A DNA stretch of 64,000 nucleotides, from positions 372,001-436,000 of IMG/VR virus record IMGVR_UViG_3300044957_000763. One strand, written 5' to 3'. Each line of letters starts with the position of its first letter. Position 1 is the stretch's first letter. A model generated the notes under the pieces. It made no database searches. It had not been told where the DNA came from and saw only the letters and a list, made by a program, of their open reading frames with translations. This DNA comes from a virus. The position numbers and the translations under genes were made by a program. Positions 31,128-40,422 of this stretch are shown piece by piece.

Positions 31128-31901
31128 ATGGACATGACTTATAACAACCTACGTGGTATTGAGCAATTTAAGAACAAGTTGACCTCATCACTGCAAAAGC
31201 GAAATCTTTCTAAAATCGACATCGACAAATGTGTTTCAAAAGCAGTAGACCTGTTTGGTGATAAAATTGGTGTAATGCCAGTCGGTGGTGCCATTTCGGC
31301 TATTAATGCGGTTTCCGCAATTGAAAAGCATTTGGATGATAACCCGGTACACGATATTTTAGATGCAATCAATTCGTTCAGCATTCATGAATTGAAAATT
31401 GATTCCGAGCCATCTGGTTCTTTGCGCTTGTCACTAGACGATGTTAGAAGCGAAGGAAAAATGGATGACGCTAACCTGGACAAAATAGCCCAGGAAATTC
31501 ATGAATCTGTGGAAGACAGCGATAATCTGGTCAGTGTTATGACTTACGACGAATATGGTCGACCGGTTAAAGAGTTCAAAGTAAGCAGTGTTAACATGAT
31601 TGACTACATGGAAGAAGAAGACTTATCAGACGAGGGTCGAAGGAGTCGTGGATTCCTGCCCGCTGATTACGATTCGACTGATGTTTTGTCAACAACAACT
31701 TCTGTGAGCACAGGCAGCACTAGAACAATTGGCAATTACAGACACGAATCTGATGGTAGTATCTATATCCAGTGCCCAAGTTGCTTAAGCAAAGATGTGA
31801 TTCCGGTTGGCGCAGGAACATATATGTGTCTTACTTGTGAACCCGAGTCAACTTTTGATATTGATTTGCTTCTGGATGACATTAACCCAGAGATGAACTA
31901 G
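31128..31901 (+). CDS. Hypothetical protein with C-terminal zinc ribbon, 257 aa
   Basis: Unrecognised body, largely helical and acidic, with a short zinc ribbon near the end (CPSCLSKDVIPVGAGTYMCLTC, two CxxC pairs). The last residues (DIDLLLDDINPEMN) are acidic. It has a ribosome binding site (ggag) 10 nt before the ATG. A zinc ribbon with acidic tail suggests contact with the transcription or replication machinery. Confidence 0.8.
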   Translation: MDMTYNNLRGIEQFKNKLTSSLQKRNLSKIDIDKCVSKAVDLFGDKIGVMPVGGAISAINAVSAIEKHLDDNPVHDILDAINSFSIHELKIDSEPSGSLRLSLDDVRSEGKMDDANLDKIAQEIHESVEDSDNLVSVMTYDEYGRPVKEFKVSSVNMIDYMEEEDLSDEGRRSRGFLPADYDSTDVLSTTTSVSTGSTRTIGNYRHESDGSIYIQCPSCLSKDVIPVGAGTYMCLTCEPESTFDIDLLLDDINPEMN

Positions 31902-32131
31902 TCTTCTACAATTGCTCTGTATACCCAGTCTGTAGTGTGTTCTTCTATCTTATCCATTCTCGAGCATAATTTCTCTAGGGTGGATAAGATTTCAGATTGT
32001 TGTGCCTTGACTTCTTTTAGATGTCTGCTGGTTGATTCAAACATTGCAGCAAGAACGAAAATTGCGTCATTAATATCACCATTTGAGTTTTTTGCTTTTT
32101 CTACGATACTTTGCAGTTCTTCGACTTTCAC
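31898..32131 (-). CDS. Small coiled-coil protein, 77 aa, leaderless GTG start
   Basis: From GTG 32131 the product is an acidic coiled coil (VEELQSIVEKAKN, EVKAQQSEILSTLEKLCSRMDKIEEH). The frame reaches 32242 but that part overlaps the glycosyltransferase gene. A TGTATAAC -10 lies 7 nt before the GTG on the minus strand, just like other leaderless starts here. Unrecognised function. Confidence 0.65.
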   Translation of the reverse strand: MKVEELQSIVEKAKNSNGDINDAIFVLAAMFESTSRHLKEVKAQQSEILSTLEKLCSRMDKIEEHTTDWVYRAIVED

Positions 32132-32139
32132 GAATCTAG

Positions 32140-32946
32140 TTATACACTTAATGCTGTAGATTCGTACCAGTTCAAATATGAATCTGGTATTCCGTGCAGT
32201 TGAGTACCATATGAATAGTGAACCGCCAGCGCATTGCCACAAATAGCTTTGGTCATTTGTTTAACTTCTGGTAATCTGACAGACATTTCTAGTTCTTCGT
32301 TTTTATTTACAAAATCTCGACCATCCTGGTACATATCTTTACCAAACCACGAAATTAGATTGATGCAAATTCTTGTGTTCTGCCAATCAATCCACTGGTC
32401 AAAGTGATACTTGTAAAGTTCGTCGTTCTCAAAGTGAGTTCTAAAGCAATCATGTGCCTCTCGCGCCACCTCTGGATTTGCCATTGCGTCTCCACATGAT
32501 GACTCGTATGTCAGCGATGCGGAATTGCGCGACATAACACCCATTGCCTGGTGCAAGTATGAACATATGTTGTTGTTAACAATGTTTGCATATACCAAGA
32601 AATGCTCTGGGTTATATATTCTGAACTGCACCAATTTTGACAAACAATCATGTGCCATCCAGCATACATCGTCGTCAATGCGAACATATAACACATCTGG
32701 GTCACAGCAAAACCTCATGAAGTGCCTTATGCTTCCAGAACCTTCAACGCCCCCACAAGGAAGTGGTTGAACACTGAACTTGTCACTGTGTTCATTTGCG
32801 AACCTGTGCATAAATTCGATATCTTCTGGGTTATTGGTGTTTTCCCATATCTCGAATTCATCAATTCCTTCTTGCCGCAACAAATGCGGAAACAGAATCT
32901 TCATAAACCGGGTTCTGCCGGCCGGAATGACACCTACAACTTTCAT
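32140..32946 (-). CDS. Glycosyltransferase-like protein (GT-A type)
   Basis: 268 residues. The N terminus (MKVVGVIPAGRTRFMKILFPHLL) and the acidic motif LYVRIDDDVCW, positioned about residue 90, fit a GT-A glycosyltransferase in which DDD binds the metal and sugar nucleotide. It could use UDP-glucuronate produced by the Ugd encoded 7 kb away, or another sugar donor, to modify DNA, virion proteins or cell surface. The ATG follows TGGCATAAT on the minus strand by 5 nt. Confidence 0.72.
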   Translation of the reverse strand: MKVVGVIPAGRTRFMKILFPHLLRQEGIDEFEIWENTNNPEDIEFMHRFANEHSDKFSVQPLPCGGVEGSGSIRHFMRFCCDPDVLYVRIDDDVCWMAHDCLSKLVQFRIYNPEHFLVYANIVNNNICSYLHQAMGVMSRNSASLTYESSCGDAMANPEVAREAHDCFRTHFENDELYKYHFDQWIDWQNTRICINLISWFGKDMYQDGRDFVNKNEELEMSVRLPEVKQMTKAICGNALAVHYSYGTQLHGIPDSYLNWYESTALSV

Positions 32947-32961
32947 ATTGTATTATGCCAA

Positions 32962-33282
32962 TTATTGTTCAAAGCCCACGCCTAGTGGATTGTTTGATTG
33001 CACTGTTAAAGACGGATTTTGCATTGCATCAAAATTAACTACAGCACCTTGCAGACTATTGTTTTTGGAATTAGAGTTAGATGTTTGCATCTGTTGAATT
33101 TGTTGGATTTGCGATGCAAGGTTGGCAATCCGACGATAGATGTCTTGAATGTATTGTTGTGCAGTCAGACCAACAGGCGCCACTTGTGACACCCTAACCA
33201 TGCGCAGGTCGATATCGTCTACTTCTTGCGACAGCCCGTATTTATCGGCCAATTTCGCTATTCGATAATACACTTCTAACAA
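32962..33282 (-). CDS. Hypothetical protein, 106 aa
   Basis: Unrecognised. N-terminal half helical (YYRIAKLADKYGLSQEVDDIDL), middle Gln-rich coiled coil (IQQIQQMQT), and an Asn/Ser-rich tail. It overlaps the 3' end of the upstream 60-aa gene by 7 nt, so the two form a small operon. The first helices resemble phage structural or scaffold-type small proteins only in composition. Confidence 0.68.
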   Translation of the reverse strand: MLEVYYRIAKLADKYGLSQEVDDIDLRMVRVSQVAPVGLTAQQYIQDIYRRIANLASQIQQIQQMQTSNSNSKNNSLQGAVVNFDAMQNPSLTVQSNNPLGVGFEQ

Positions 33283-33458
33283 CGCTTCACCTGAATTCTG
33301 GCATGATTATTTTGTAGTTCCAGGTTTGGTGCATGGATGATATGCTCAATTATTTTGCTCAAATGTTCTCTGGCATCAGTATTTTCAACTGGAATCTTTG
33401 ATTTCAACAAGTATAACTCCTCTACGAGCGAGTCTCTGTCAACCTTAACTAATGTCAT
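33276..33458 (-). CDS. Small hypothetical protein, 60 aa
   Basis: Unrecognised helical protein of 60 residues, basic at the end. An aggaac ribosome binding site lies about 6 nt before the ATG on the minus strand. It is divergent from the plus-strand gene at 33480 with only 21 nt between the starts, so the promoters must overlap. Confidence 0.6.
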   Translation of the reverse strand: MTLVKVDRDSLVEELYLLKSKIPVENTDAREHLSKIIEHIIHAPNLELQNNHARIQVKRC

Positions 33459-33479
33459 GTCCGTTCCTAGTGTTGTATT

Positions 33480-34106
33480 ATGAGTGAAGACTTCGAAGAC
33501 CTAGATATACCGGCTACTGGCGCAATCATTCTAAATGGGGCCGGTGCTGTGCGGTCTTATGGCAAAACTGTGCATGCTTGGATTGCCAGGATGCCATACG
33601 TCAACGATGGTGGTATTGTGTTTGACAACGGCGTCGATACTAAAATCAACGTGTCAACAAATTCACCTTTATATATCGAAGACCACATTCAAGGCCGCGT
33701 TATCAACGGTTCTCGCTCTAGCGATGGTCATTACGTTGTGCGCTCAGAGGCCGACAAACTTCCAAAATGGATGCTAAGGAATGATTGTGGATATGCGTTG
33801 CCAGAATATGAGCCCAAAACCATCAAATGTTCTCGATGTGGAGTCGTTCACCGTCGTCATTCCACGCCTTGTGAATGTATATTTTTGGCACCGGCTTTGA
33901 TTTTAAGTGACATTTTGGTTATTGGGTTGAGGGTTTACAAGCGTAGATGCGATGATTATATAAAGGCAGAGCGTGAGCGATTGTTGAATTGGATGTTTGC
34001 CCCAGTAATGCCCACAACACCATATTTTGAACCAAGGCTTAATAATGCAAGAACAACTGAGATATCTGAAGAAAGTACAAATACGGAACTTCCAGAGTCA
34101 TCGTGA
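33480..34106 (+). CDS. Hypothetical protein with zinc-binding motif, 208 aa
   Basis: Unrecognised. The first half is beta-rich. Around residue 115 there is a Cys/His cluster (IKCSRCGVVHRRHSTPCECIF) likely to bind zinc. A hydrophobic helix (ALILSDILVIGLRVY) follows and may touch the membrane or pack internally. Its 3' end overlaps the SbcC-N gene by 62 nt, marking the first gene of the long replication region. Confidence 0.72.
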   Translation: MSEDFEDLDIPATGAIILNGAGAVRSYGKTVHAWIARMPYVNDGGIVFDNGVDTKINVSTNSPLYIEDHIQGRVINGSRSSDGHYVVRSEADKLPKWMLRNDCGYALPEYEPKTIKCSRCGVVHRRHSTPCECIFLAPALILSDILVIGLRVYKRRCDDYIKAERERLLNWMFAPVMPTTPYFEPRLNNARTTEISEESTNTELPESS

Positions 34107-35205
34107 CACCGAGGTGCACCTTGTGCCCGGTATCAATCTTATTGTCGGCACAAGTGATGTTGGTAAATCTGCGTTTATGCGGGCATTAAATCTGGCAATG
34201 CATAATGAGGTGCCAAACCGAGAATTCGTTACCTACGGAGAGAAAGATGCAACTGTAATTCTGGAGTTTAGTGATGGAACTGTAGTTGAAAGGGTTAAAG
34301 GTTCTACAAAAAATGCCTATTACGCAACCCTACCAGATGGAACCAGAATTGAAAAAGAGAAGCTGGGAAACACCACAAACATACCTGAAGAAATCTACAA
34401 AGCACTTGGTTCGCCACCGATTGACAAAAAACACGGGCCTCTGGCATACGCAGACCAACACAGTCCGTTGTTTCTCGTGTCTTTAACTCCGACCGAATTG
34501 CCGCGATGCATCAGCGAACTAACAGGACTTGATGATTACGAGACAGCGGCGCTTGAATTGGCAAAAAATGCACGTAGATTTGACCGAAAAGTCAAAGAGG
34601 TCAAGGACAGAATCACTTCAATTGAGGCTGAATTAGAGCAATACCAAGGACTTGATACAGAAATTCAATCATATGACGAAATGGCCAAGTTAATTGACAC
34701 AGCCGAAGCCGCTCGTGTTGATGCAGAAGATGCGGAGAACAGGTTACAAGAATACAACTTGATTATAGAACAAGGTCGTCAAATCATTGCCGATATCAAT
34801 GATGCAAAAAAGATTTTGGTTGTCGAATCTGATTTTGGCTTAGCGAAGGAACTCGAGCGTGAGATTGACAGAATACTTGATACTCTTTCAGAACACAGTG
34901 AAATCGAAGAGCACATTGACCAACTCAAAGTAGAAATATCGAACACAGGACAGATACTTGAGTCCGGGTTGCAGTCATTGATTGACGAGGCAAAGGGCGT
35001 TGGCACATTGTTGACCAATGCCAGGCGAGTTTTGAATGAATACAATAACGTGATGGCTGATGGTCTCAAAACCAAAGCTGAAATATCAGAAGCCGAGGAA
35101 GTATTGGCAAGCCTTATCAACAAACAAGAACAGATGATTGAAGAACTTACTGCCGCCGGCATGTTGTGCCCTGAGTGTAAGCAACCAATAGCAGGTGTGG
35201 CATGA
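34045..35205 (+). CDS. SbcC/Rad50-like ATPase, N-terminal half with zinc hook
   Basis: 386 residues from ATG 34045 (the frame opens at TTG 34027). N-terminal ATPase lobe with VQIRNFQSHRDTEVHLVPGINLIVGTSDVGKS (Walker A), then a coiled coil of about 180 residues, ending almost exactly at the zinc hook CPEC (MLCPECKQPI). The C-terminal lobe with Walker B is missing here and is encoded separately at 36459-37181. Together they should form the T4 gp46-like subunit of the SbcCD/Mre11-Rad50 complex, which processes DNA ends for recombination-dependent replication. Its stop overlaps the sbcD start (ATGA). Confidence 0.88.
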   Translation: MQEQLRYLKKVQIRNFQSHRDTEVHLVPGINLIVGTSDVGKSAFMRALNLAMHNEVPNREFVTYGEKDATVILEFSDGTVVERVKGSTKNAYYATLPDGTRIEKEKLGNTTNIPEEIYKALGSPPIDKKHGPLAYADQHSPLFLVSLTPTELPRCISELTGLDDYETAALELAKNARRFDRKVKEVKDRITSIEAELEQYQGLDTEIQSYDEMAKLIDTAEAARVDAEDAENRLQEYNLIIEQGRQIIADINDAKKILVVESDFGLAKELEREIDRILDTLSEHSEIEEHIDQLKVEISNTGQILESGLQSLIDEAKGVGTLLTNARRVLNEYNNVMADGLKTKAEISEAEEVLASLINKQEQMIEELTAAGMLCPECKQPIAGVA

Positions 35206-36170
35206 GCAAGATAATTCGAGGCATGGTCGTTGGAGACTTGCACAATGATAACAGGCAACCAAAAATGCGCAAAGACGATTACTGTCAAGCATGTTTGGAC
35301 GAGTTGAATGAAATCATTGATATCGGAGAACAGAACAAGGTGGACTACATTTTGTTTTTGGGAGATATATTTCATCGCATGGACCCATCTGGTTCGTGTC
35401 GGAATGGTGTAATCAAGGCACTCCAGCGAAGCACAAGGCGAAAGTTGATTGTCGTGGGCAATCATGATATTAGCAACAGTTTCTCAAACTTGATGCAAAG
35501 TGCTTTGGGTACATTGATTATCGACGGTCACTTAGAATTTCAAGAATATTTCCCAGAGTTTGGCCTGGGAGTGTTGCACTACAAAGAGGGTATTCACCAA
35601 CAAATCTATGATGGTGCAGCGACAAAGTACCCTGCGCTTGTGTGGGCGGCACATGCGTATATTGTCCCAGGTCAGTTCTTCGATGCAGAGCATGTCATCT
35701 TTAACGACATGCCGCTAAATCCAGAATGTAGGCTGGTTACAGTTGGGCACCTCCACACGCCCATGGAATTGCAGAGAGATGACAAGGTCAATCTGATTAA
35801 CCCAGGAAGCATTGGCAGACCAAAGGCAAGTGCAGAGCACCTTGGTCGCCAACCCAGTGTGCTGTTGCTCAAATACACTTTGGATGGAAACGGAGAAGAC
35901 CTCCAGCACAAGTACGTAGAGCTTTCGTGCTCTCGGGCACCTGAGGAAATCTTCTACTTAGAAGAGGCTAAAGAACAGCGCGTGAACAAGAAGCGTGCTA
36001 AAGAATTCGTTCGTCAAGTGGCGCAACTTAGTGCATGGACACAGGGAGAAGACAAATATCTATCTTTGCGCAACAGTGGTAAACAGAAAGAGGTTCCAGA
36101 TGAGATAATTGATATTGCCGAAGCGGCTTTACGCGCAGCCAATGAGGGGCATGCAATGATTAACGACTGA
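35202..36170 (+). CDS. SbcD/Mre11-like nuclease (T4 gp47-like)
   Basis: 322 residues. Calcineurin-type phosphoesterase motifs in order: VVGDLHNDNRQ, LFLGDIFHRM, VVGNHDISNS, WAAHAYIVPG and TVGHLHTPME, which together bind two Mn2+. A C-terminal helical extension likely contacts the SbcC halves. It starts in an ATGA overlap with the SbcC-N gene and is followed by a small coiled-coil gene and the SbcC-C gene, so the whole nuclease complex is encoded in one operon. Confidence 0.92.
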   Translation: MSKIIRGMVVGDLHNDNRQPKMRKDDYCQACLDELNEIIDIGEQNKVDYILFLGDIFHRMDPSGSCRNGVIKALQRSTRRKLIVVGNHDISNSFSNLMQSALGTLIIDGHLEFQEYFPEFGLGVLHYKEGIHQQIYDGAATKYPALVWAAHAYIVPGQFFDAEHVIFNDMPLNPECRLVTVGHLHTPMELQRDDKVNLINPGSIGRPKASAEHLGRQPSVLLLKYTLDGNGEDLQHKYVELSCSRAPEEIFYLEEAKEQRVNKKRAKEFVRQVAQLSAWTQGEDKYLSLRNSGKQKEVPDEIIDIAEAALRAANEGHAMIND

Positions 36171-36178
36171 GGTTACAA

Positions 36179-36475
36179 ATGAACGAATCAGAAATACAAA
36201 AATTCGAAGAATGCAAATCTAAACTAGACGCACTTGGAAAATCTATTGACAAGGCGCAGACCACTGTGGCTGTCTTGACCAAGCAAATGGATACACTCAA
36301 GGCAAGACGAAAGCAAATAGAGGAGTCGTGCGCCAAAGACCTTGGTGTACCAATTAAAGAGCTACAAAACATGGTTTCTGAGAAGTTCGACAACTATGTA
36401 AAACTCACAAAACAAGCGTCAGAAATGTTTGAGCAAATCAATCAAGAACAGGATATGGATGGAAAATCTAACTAA
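36179..36475 (+). CDS. Small coiled-coil protein between SbcD and SbcC-C, 98 aa
   Basis: Almost entirely coiled coil (FEECKSKLDALGKSIDKAQ and following heptads, no Pro until residue 60). It lies between the nuclease and the second SbcC half and overlaps the latter by 17 nt. It may be a detached piece of the SbcC coiled-coil arm or an adaptor for the split complex. It contains isolated Cys residues but no CxxC hook. Confidence 0.75.
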   Translation: MNESEIQKFEECKSKLDALGKSIDKAQTTVAVLTKQMDTLKARRKQIEESCAKDLGVPIKELQNMVSEKFDNYVKLTKQASEMFEQINQEQDMDGKSN

Positions 36476-37181
36476 GGATATTGCACGTAAGGTTGACTCT
36501 TGGGGCAAGCGTTTGGCCGAACGCAAGGGCGCAAGAGACCAGTTGGTTCGCAACCTAGAACGCGAACAGACCGAGCAAAATACTTTAACTGAAGACCAGC
36601 AAAAGTACAAAAAAGCCCACACGTTCATGATGTCTGAATTGAGCGAAAGAAGAGCATTGGCAATCTCGAGCATTGAGGAGATTGCTACTAGTGGGTTGCG
36701 TATGGTATACGACAATAGCTATGGACTGAAGTTTGACACTTTTGACGAAAAGCGGTCTGAAGATGGAATTGCAACGTACAAAATGGAAATTCGCGTGAAT
36801 GGTATATTTGACGGGCAAGAGCGCAGTTTTATTCTTCAGGGTGGAAAGGGCGGCGGGTTGCACGATGGTATCGCATTGATTTTAAGAGATGCGTCGCTGA
36901 CCTGGAAACGATACCATGGTTTTATGATGTTTGATGAGGCGTATAAGTTCATGAGCAGAGACGATAAGATTGACAATGTAGCCTCATTGCTGAGACAAAC
37001 AGCAGACTTAAACAATCGACAATACGTTTTTTCAACTCATATGCAGGATTCATTTGCCCCTGTTGCTGACAACATTATTCGTTTTTCACAACAAGACGGA
37101 GTTGTCAAGTGCGAATACCTTTCACCGCACGACATTGTAGAAATAGAGGAAGAATATGGCAACGAAGAAGACGATGAGTGA
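36459..37181 (+). CDS. SbcC/Rad50-like ATPase, C-terminal half
   Basis: 240 residues from ATG 36459. A short coiled coil is followed by the C-terminal ABC-ATPase lobe: a signature-like FILQGGKGGGLHDG, Walker B GFMMFDEAYKFMS, and the switch His in YVFSTHMQDS. It lacks Walker A, which is in the separate gene at 34045. The split is not a simple frameshift, because sbcD and a coiled-coil gene lie between. The two halves must assemble as separate chains. The end overlaps the next gene by 26 nt. Confidence 0.85.
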   Translation: MENLTKDIARKVDSWGKRLAERKGARDQLVRNLEREQTEQNTLTEDQQKYKKAHTFMMSELSERRALAISSIEEIATSGLRMVYDNSYGLKFDTFDEKRSEDGIATYKMEIRVNGIFDGQERSFILQGGKGGGLHDGIALILRDASLTWKRYHGFMMFDEAYKFMSRDDKIDNVASLLRQTADLNNRQYVFSTHMQDSFAPVADNIIRFSQQDGVVKCEYLSPHDIVEIEEEYGNEEDDE

Positions 37182-38019
37182 AGATGAAAAAGTATTGCAT
37201 GCACTAGTTGATGAAATCATGACGAGGCCTATACCACAACCAACTTCACTTAGCAATCCACTGGCGAACAACAAACGCAAGGTCAAAATGTCCGAACACG
37301 GTACTATTGCAAGACCTGACAATATCGAAGACTGGAATGTTCGCCATTTGCTAGACTACTTTGCCGAAAGATACAAACAAGAACTTGGGAAACAGTATCG
37401 CAAGGCTTTTCAGGCCGACCAGCATGTCTTTCATCAAGTCACAGCATTTATGTCTTCTAATGGCTTAGATAAAATGGAATGGTCTAAGAAATTGATTGAC
37501 TGGGGATTTGACAACCTAGAGCGCATAATTCTACATCAAAAACACATTTCTCCACAATCACTTTTGCGTATGGTGAATTACTTTATGCAAGAAGAAGTGA
37601 TGCCATTGGTGGAAGACGAAAAGATTGAGCGAGACAAATACGATGAATCGTTGATTGACGAAATCAATGCGGCAGTCGAAGCCGGTAAACGAATGGAAAT
37701 TTTCAGCCGGCATGGTATTCCTGTTGGCATAACGTATCTTGTTAACTGTAAGAAATATGACGAAGAACAGACCGTTGAGTCATTTTTGAAATTCCTTAAA
37801 GATTTGCAAAAAACCGAAGAAGGCAGGGTGAGAATAAGACGCATGATTATGGCATCAATTCTTGGTTCTCCATATCCTAAAGAGTTTAGGCTGCTAGATT
37901 GGCGCAAGCATTTTTCGTTTGTGTGCGGTGCGTTTTACTCGGAATCGTGGTGGAGAGATATTGATTACAGTGGCAAGCCAATGAGCAAGTATTACGCATT
38001 GCTAGAGGAGAACGAATGA
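37156..38019 (+). CDS. Hypothetical protein, 287 aa, replication operon
   Basis: Unrecognised. Helical and highly charged, with Trp-rich segments. It has a good ribosome binding site (gaggaa) overlapping the end of the SbcC-C gene and its stop overlaps the AAA ATPase start (ATGA). Its position between end-processing enzymes and the helicase loader group suggests a DNA-metabolism role, perhaps as an adaptor for the AAA protein. Confidence 0.82.
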   Translation: MATKKTMSEDEKVLHALVDEIMTRPIPQPTSLSNPLANNKRKVKMSEHGTIARPDNIEDWNVRHLLDYFAERYKQELGKQYRKAFQADQHVFHQVTAFMSSNGLDKMEWSKKLIDWGFDNLERIILHQKHISPQSLLRMVNYFMQEEVMPLVEDEKIERDKYDESLIDEINAAVEAGKRMEIFSRHGIPVGITYLVNCKKYDEEQTVESFLKFLKDLQKTEEGRVRIRRMIMASILGSPYPKEFRLLDWRKHFSFVCGAFYSESWWRDIDYSGKPMSKYYALLEENE

Positions 38020-39641
38020 GCCTTCATCAAGACGCACAACATGAACTGGATTGTCAGATTTGCAGCAACAGACCTTTGATTTATGTTTGCACATATGAAG
38101 AGCAACGTGTGGTTGACGCAATCAGAGAGGTCTGTACTTCTAGGTCAGACTCAAAGAATTGGAATCTTGTTAGCTGGGACCTTGGTGCCCAGTTAAATGT
38201 AATTGCCGGAGATATTGCGTTGCCAAACAGTGGTGTGCCAGACCAACTGTCGGTGCTCCAGTGGTTCAATGAATTAGACAGTACACAAACCTACACAGTC
38301 TTGATACTCAAGGATTTTCACAAGTTGATGGGTGCAGATGGTCACCCAGGTCAAGCCGAATATCGCGTTATACGATTGTTGAGAAATATGGTGCAGAGCA
38401 TGATTGGCGAATACAAATGTATCGTTATCATGGCACCGGCATTGTTCTTACCAAAAGAACTTGAGCGAACTTGTGCTGTGATTGATTGGCCATTGCCGGA
38501 AGAAGAAGATATCAAAGATAAAGTGACTAATCTACTGAGTGCCGCAAGTGAAAAGCCAGAGATTTCATCTAGGTTCAAAACTAAATACACCAACGAAGGC
38601 ATGCAAGAATCAGTGCATGCGTTCAAGGGTTTAACCCTAGAGCAAATTCAACTGCTCTCAACATACTTGATGTTGACAACAGACGAACTAAATGCAACAA
38701 ATATCTCTAGCCACAAGCGCGATGCAATACGCAAATCAACAGCACTAGAATGGATTCCCACAAACGAAAACATGGACGCCATAGGCGGTATGAAAGGCAT
38801 CAAAGAGTGGCTTAATCGACGCAAAGAGGCATTCGGAGACGAAGCACGACAATATGGTCTGCCGTATCCAAAGGGCGCATTACTAGTTGGAATTCAGGGC
38901 TGTGGAAAGAGTTCACTCGCCAAGGCCGTTGCTACCACATTCAAGCAACCATTGTTAAGGCTTGATTTTGGTCGCCTTTACAACAGTCTACTCGGTTCTA
39001 CAGAAGAGAACGTTCGTAATGCGATTAAGATTGCAGAATCTATCGCGCCATGCGTCTTGTGGGCGGACGAACTGGAAAAAGGTGTGTCTGGCGCGTCACA
39101 CGGTATTAGTGACGGTGGTACAAGTTCGCGTGTTTTTGCAACATTTTTGACCTGGATGCAAGAAAAAACCGCTCCGGTGTTCCTTGTTGCTACAGCCAAT
39201 GACGTGTCACAATTGCCACCAGAAATGTTGCGCAAGGGGCGTTTCGATGAAATCTTCTTTGTGGACTTGCCGGATGTTAATGAGCGTGAAGAGATATTCA
39301 AGATTCATCTGCGTCGCGCGGGAGTGTCTCTAGAAGACCTAGATAAGTCAACACTGCTCGGCAACACAGAGGGCTTCACAGGTGCAGAAATTGAAGCTGT
39401 AATTATTGAGGCGATGCACGATGCATTTCTTGACAATCAACGAAAGGTACAAACCAATGACCTGTTATTGGCTGTATCAGAAACCGTGCCACTATCTCAA
39501 ACCATGAGTGAGCGTATTACGGCATTGAGAAATTGGGCGCAAACACGAGCACGTGCCGCAAACAGTGTTCGTAATACCAAATCTCGTGGTAAAATACAGA
39601 GTGCACCTATTGTGATAATGGACGAAGATGATGATTTATGA
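38016..39641 (+). CDS. Ycf46-like AAA+ ATPase
   Basis: 541 residues. The N-terminal half resembles the non-catalytic domain of Ycf46-type proteins. The AAA+ core has YPKGALLVGIQGCGKSS with Walker A at 292-299, PLLRLDFGRLYNSLLGSTEENVR, Walker B CVLWADELEK at about 346-355, and RKGRFDEIFFVDLP, where the Arg finger region lies. Ycf46 proteins occur in cyanobacteria, plastids and some large phages; their substrates are poorly known. It starts in an ATGA overlap and ends in an acidic tail before the DnaC-like gene. Confidence 0.85.
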   Translation: MSLHQDAQHELDCQICSNRPLIYVCTYEEQRVVDAIREVCTSRSDSKNWNLVSWDLGAQLNVIAGDIALPNSGVPDQLSVLQWFNELDSTQTYTVLILKDFHKLMGADGHPGQAEYRVIRLLRNMVQSMIGEYKCIVIMAPALFLPKELERTCAVIDWPLPEEEDIKDKVTNLLSAASEKPEISSRFKTKYTNEGMQESVHAFKGLTLEQIQLLSTYLMLTTDELNATNISSHKRDAIRKSTALEWIPTNENMDAIGGMKGIKEWLNRRKEAFGDEARQYGLPYPKGALLVGIQGCGKSSLAKAVATTFKQPLLRLDFGRLYNSLLGSTEENVRNAIKIAESIAPCVLWADELEKGVSGASHGISDGGTSSRVFATFLTWMQEKTAPVFLVATANDVSQLPPEMLRKGRFDEIFFVDLPDVNEREEIFKIHLRRAGVSLEDLDKSTLLGNTEGFTGAEIEAVIIEAMHDAFLDNQRKVQTNDLLLAVSETVPLSQTMSERITALRNWAQTRARAANSVRNTKSRGKIQSAPIVIMDEDDDL

Positions 39642-40393
39642 GGTCAAACATGAATGATGGCTTAGATAGTTGGTTGTCAGAGGATATCGACATATCTCTC
39701 AGCAGAGTGCGAACTCGACCTGAAGTAGACCCGGATATGTCGGCTCGATGGCGACGAGAGCGGTATAAAGAGTGCCATCTGCCGGCTGAGTTTTGGAACC
39801 TCACGCTAGATGATAACTGGATTTCAAAGCAAGATGTGCGCGGTCATGACCTGACACCACAACAAGCTAGAAAGAAACAATTTGCTGTTGATTTTGTTAG
39901 AAAGTACATCAGTGTCATTGCATATGTTTGTCGCGGCAAGGTACTCAAAATGCAAACCAAAGACGCACAGCGTTCTCTTGGGTTTCATTCTGTGATAATT
40001 ATTGGTGGTGGGAGCAGTGGCAAAAGTTTTCTTGCGGCAGAGATTGCGAAGGCTGCGATTTTGCGCGGAGAAGACGTGCGATGGTATGACTATTGCGCAC
40101 TGAGTAATTTGATGTTAAGTCGCAGTTATTCTGTTGAAGAAGAACAACATCAAACTATTAAAGAATTCGAGTCAATGGCGTTGATTGTGATTGATGCCGT
40201 GGAAACAGACAAGATTGATGACAAAGGCCGCTTGGCGCTAAAAGCACTAGCTCGCGCAAGGCGCAGTTCTGGTCTACCGTGTATTGTCACCTGCAGGCAC
40301 GATGTGTTACAATCTAACGACCACCCATTGTCAGAGCTCATCAATTCACAGTACGCGAAGCGATTAGTCTTGCCTACCAGCAATGCAGTATAG
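39638..40393 (+). CDS. DnaC/DnaI-like helicase loader ATPase
   Basis: 251 residues. Walker A GGGSSGKS at about 123-130, Walker B-like ALIVIDAVET and a sensor segment PCIVTCRHDVL. The N-terminal domain (about 100 residues) would bind the helicase. The DnaB helicase is encoded next, which supports a loader role at phage origins or forks. The start is within the previous stop (ATGA at 39638); ATG 39650 is also possible. Confidence 0.8.
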   Translation: MRSNMNDGLDSWLSEDIDISLSRVRTRPEVDPDMSARWRRERYKECHLPAEFWNLTLDDNWISKQDVRGHDLTPQQARKKQFAVDFVRKYISVIAYVCRGKVLKMQTKDAQRSLGFHSVIIIGGGSSGKSFLAAEIAKAAILRGEDVRWYDYCALSNLMLSRSYSVEEEQHQTIKEFESMALIVIDAVETDKIDDKGRLALKALARARRSSGLPCIVTCRHDVLQSNDHPLSELINSQYAKRLVLPTSNAV

Positions 40394-40398
40394 GGTGG

Positions 40399-40407
40399 TG
40401 CGATAAC
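40399..40407 (+). promoter_or_regulatory. Extended -10 TGCGATAAC before dnaB
   Basis: TGCGATAAC at 40399-40407, 15 nt before the dnaB ATG, in the 29-nt gap after the loader gene. This suggests that dnaB and its downstream operon have their own promoter. Confidence 0.5.
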
Positions 40408-40422
40408 TAATATTGAATCATT

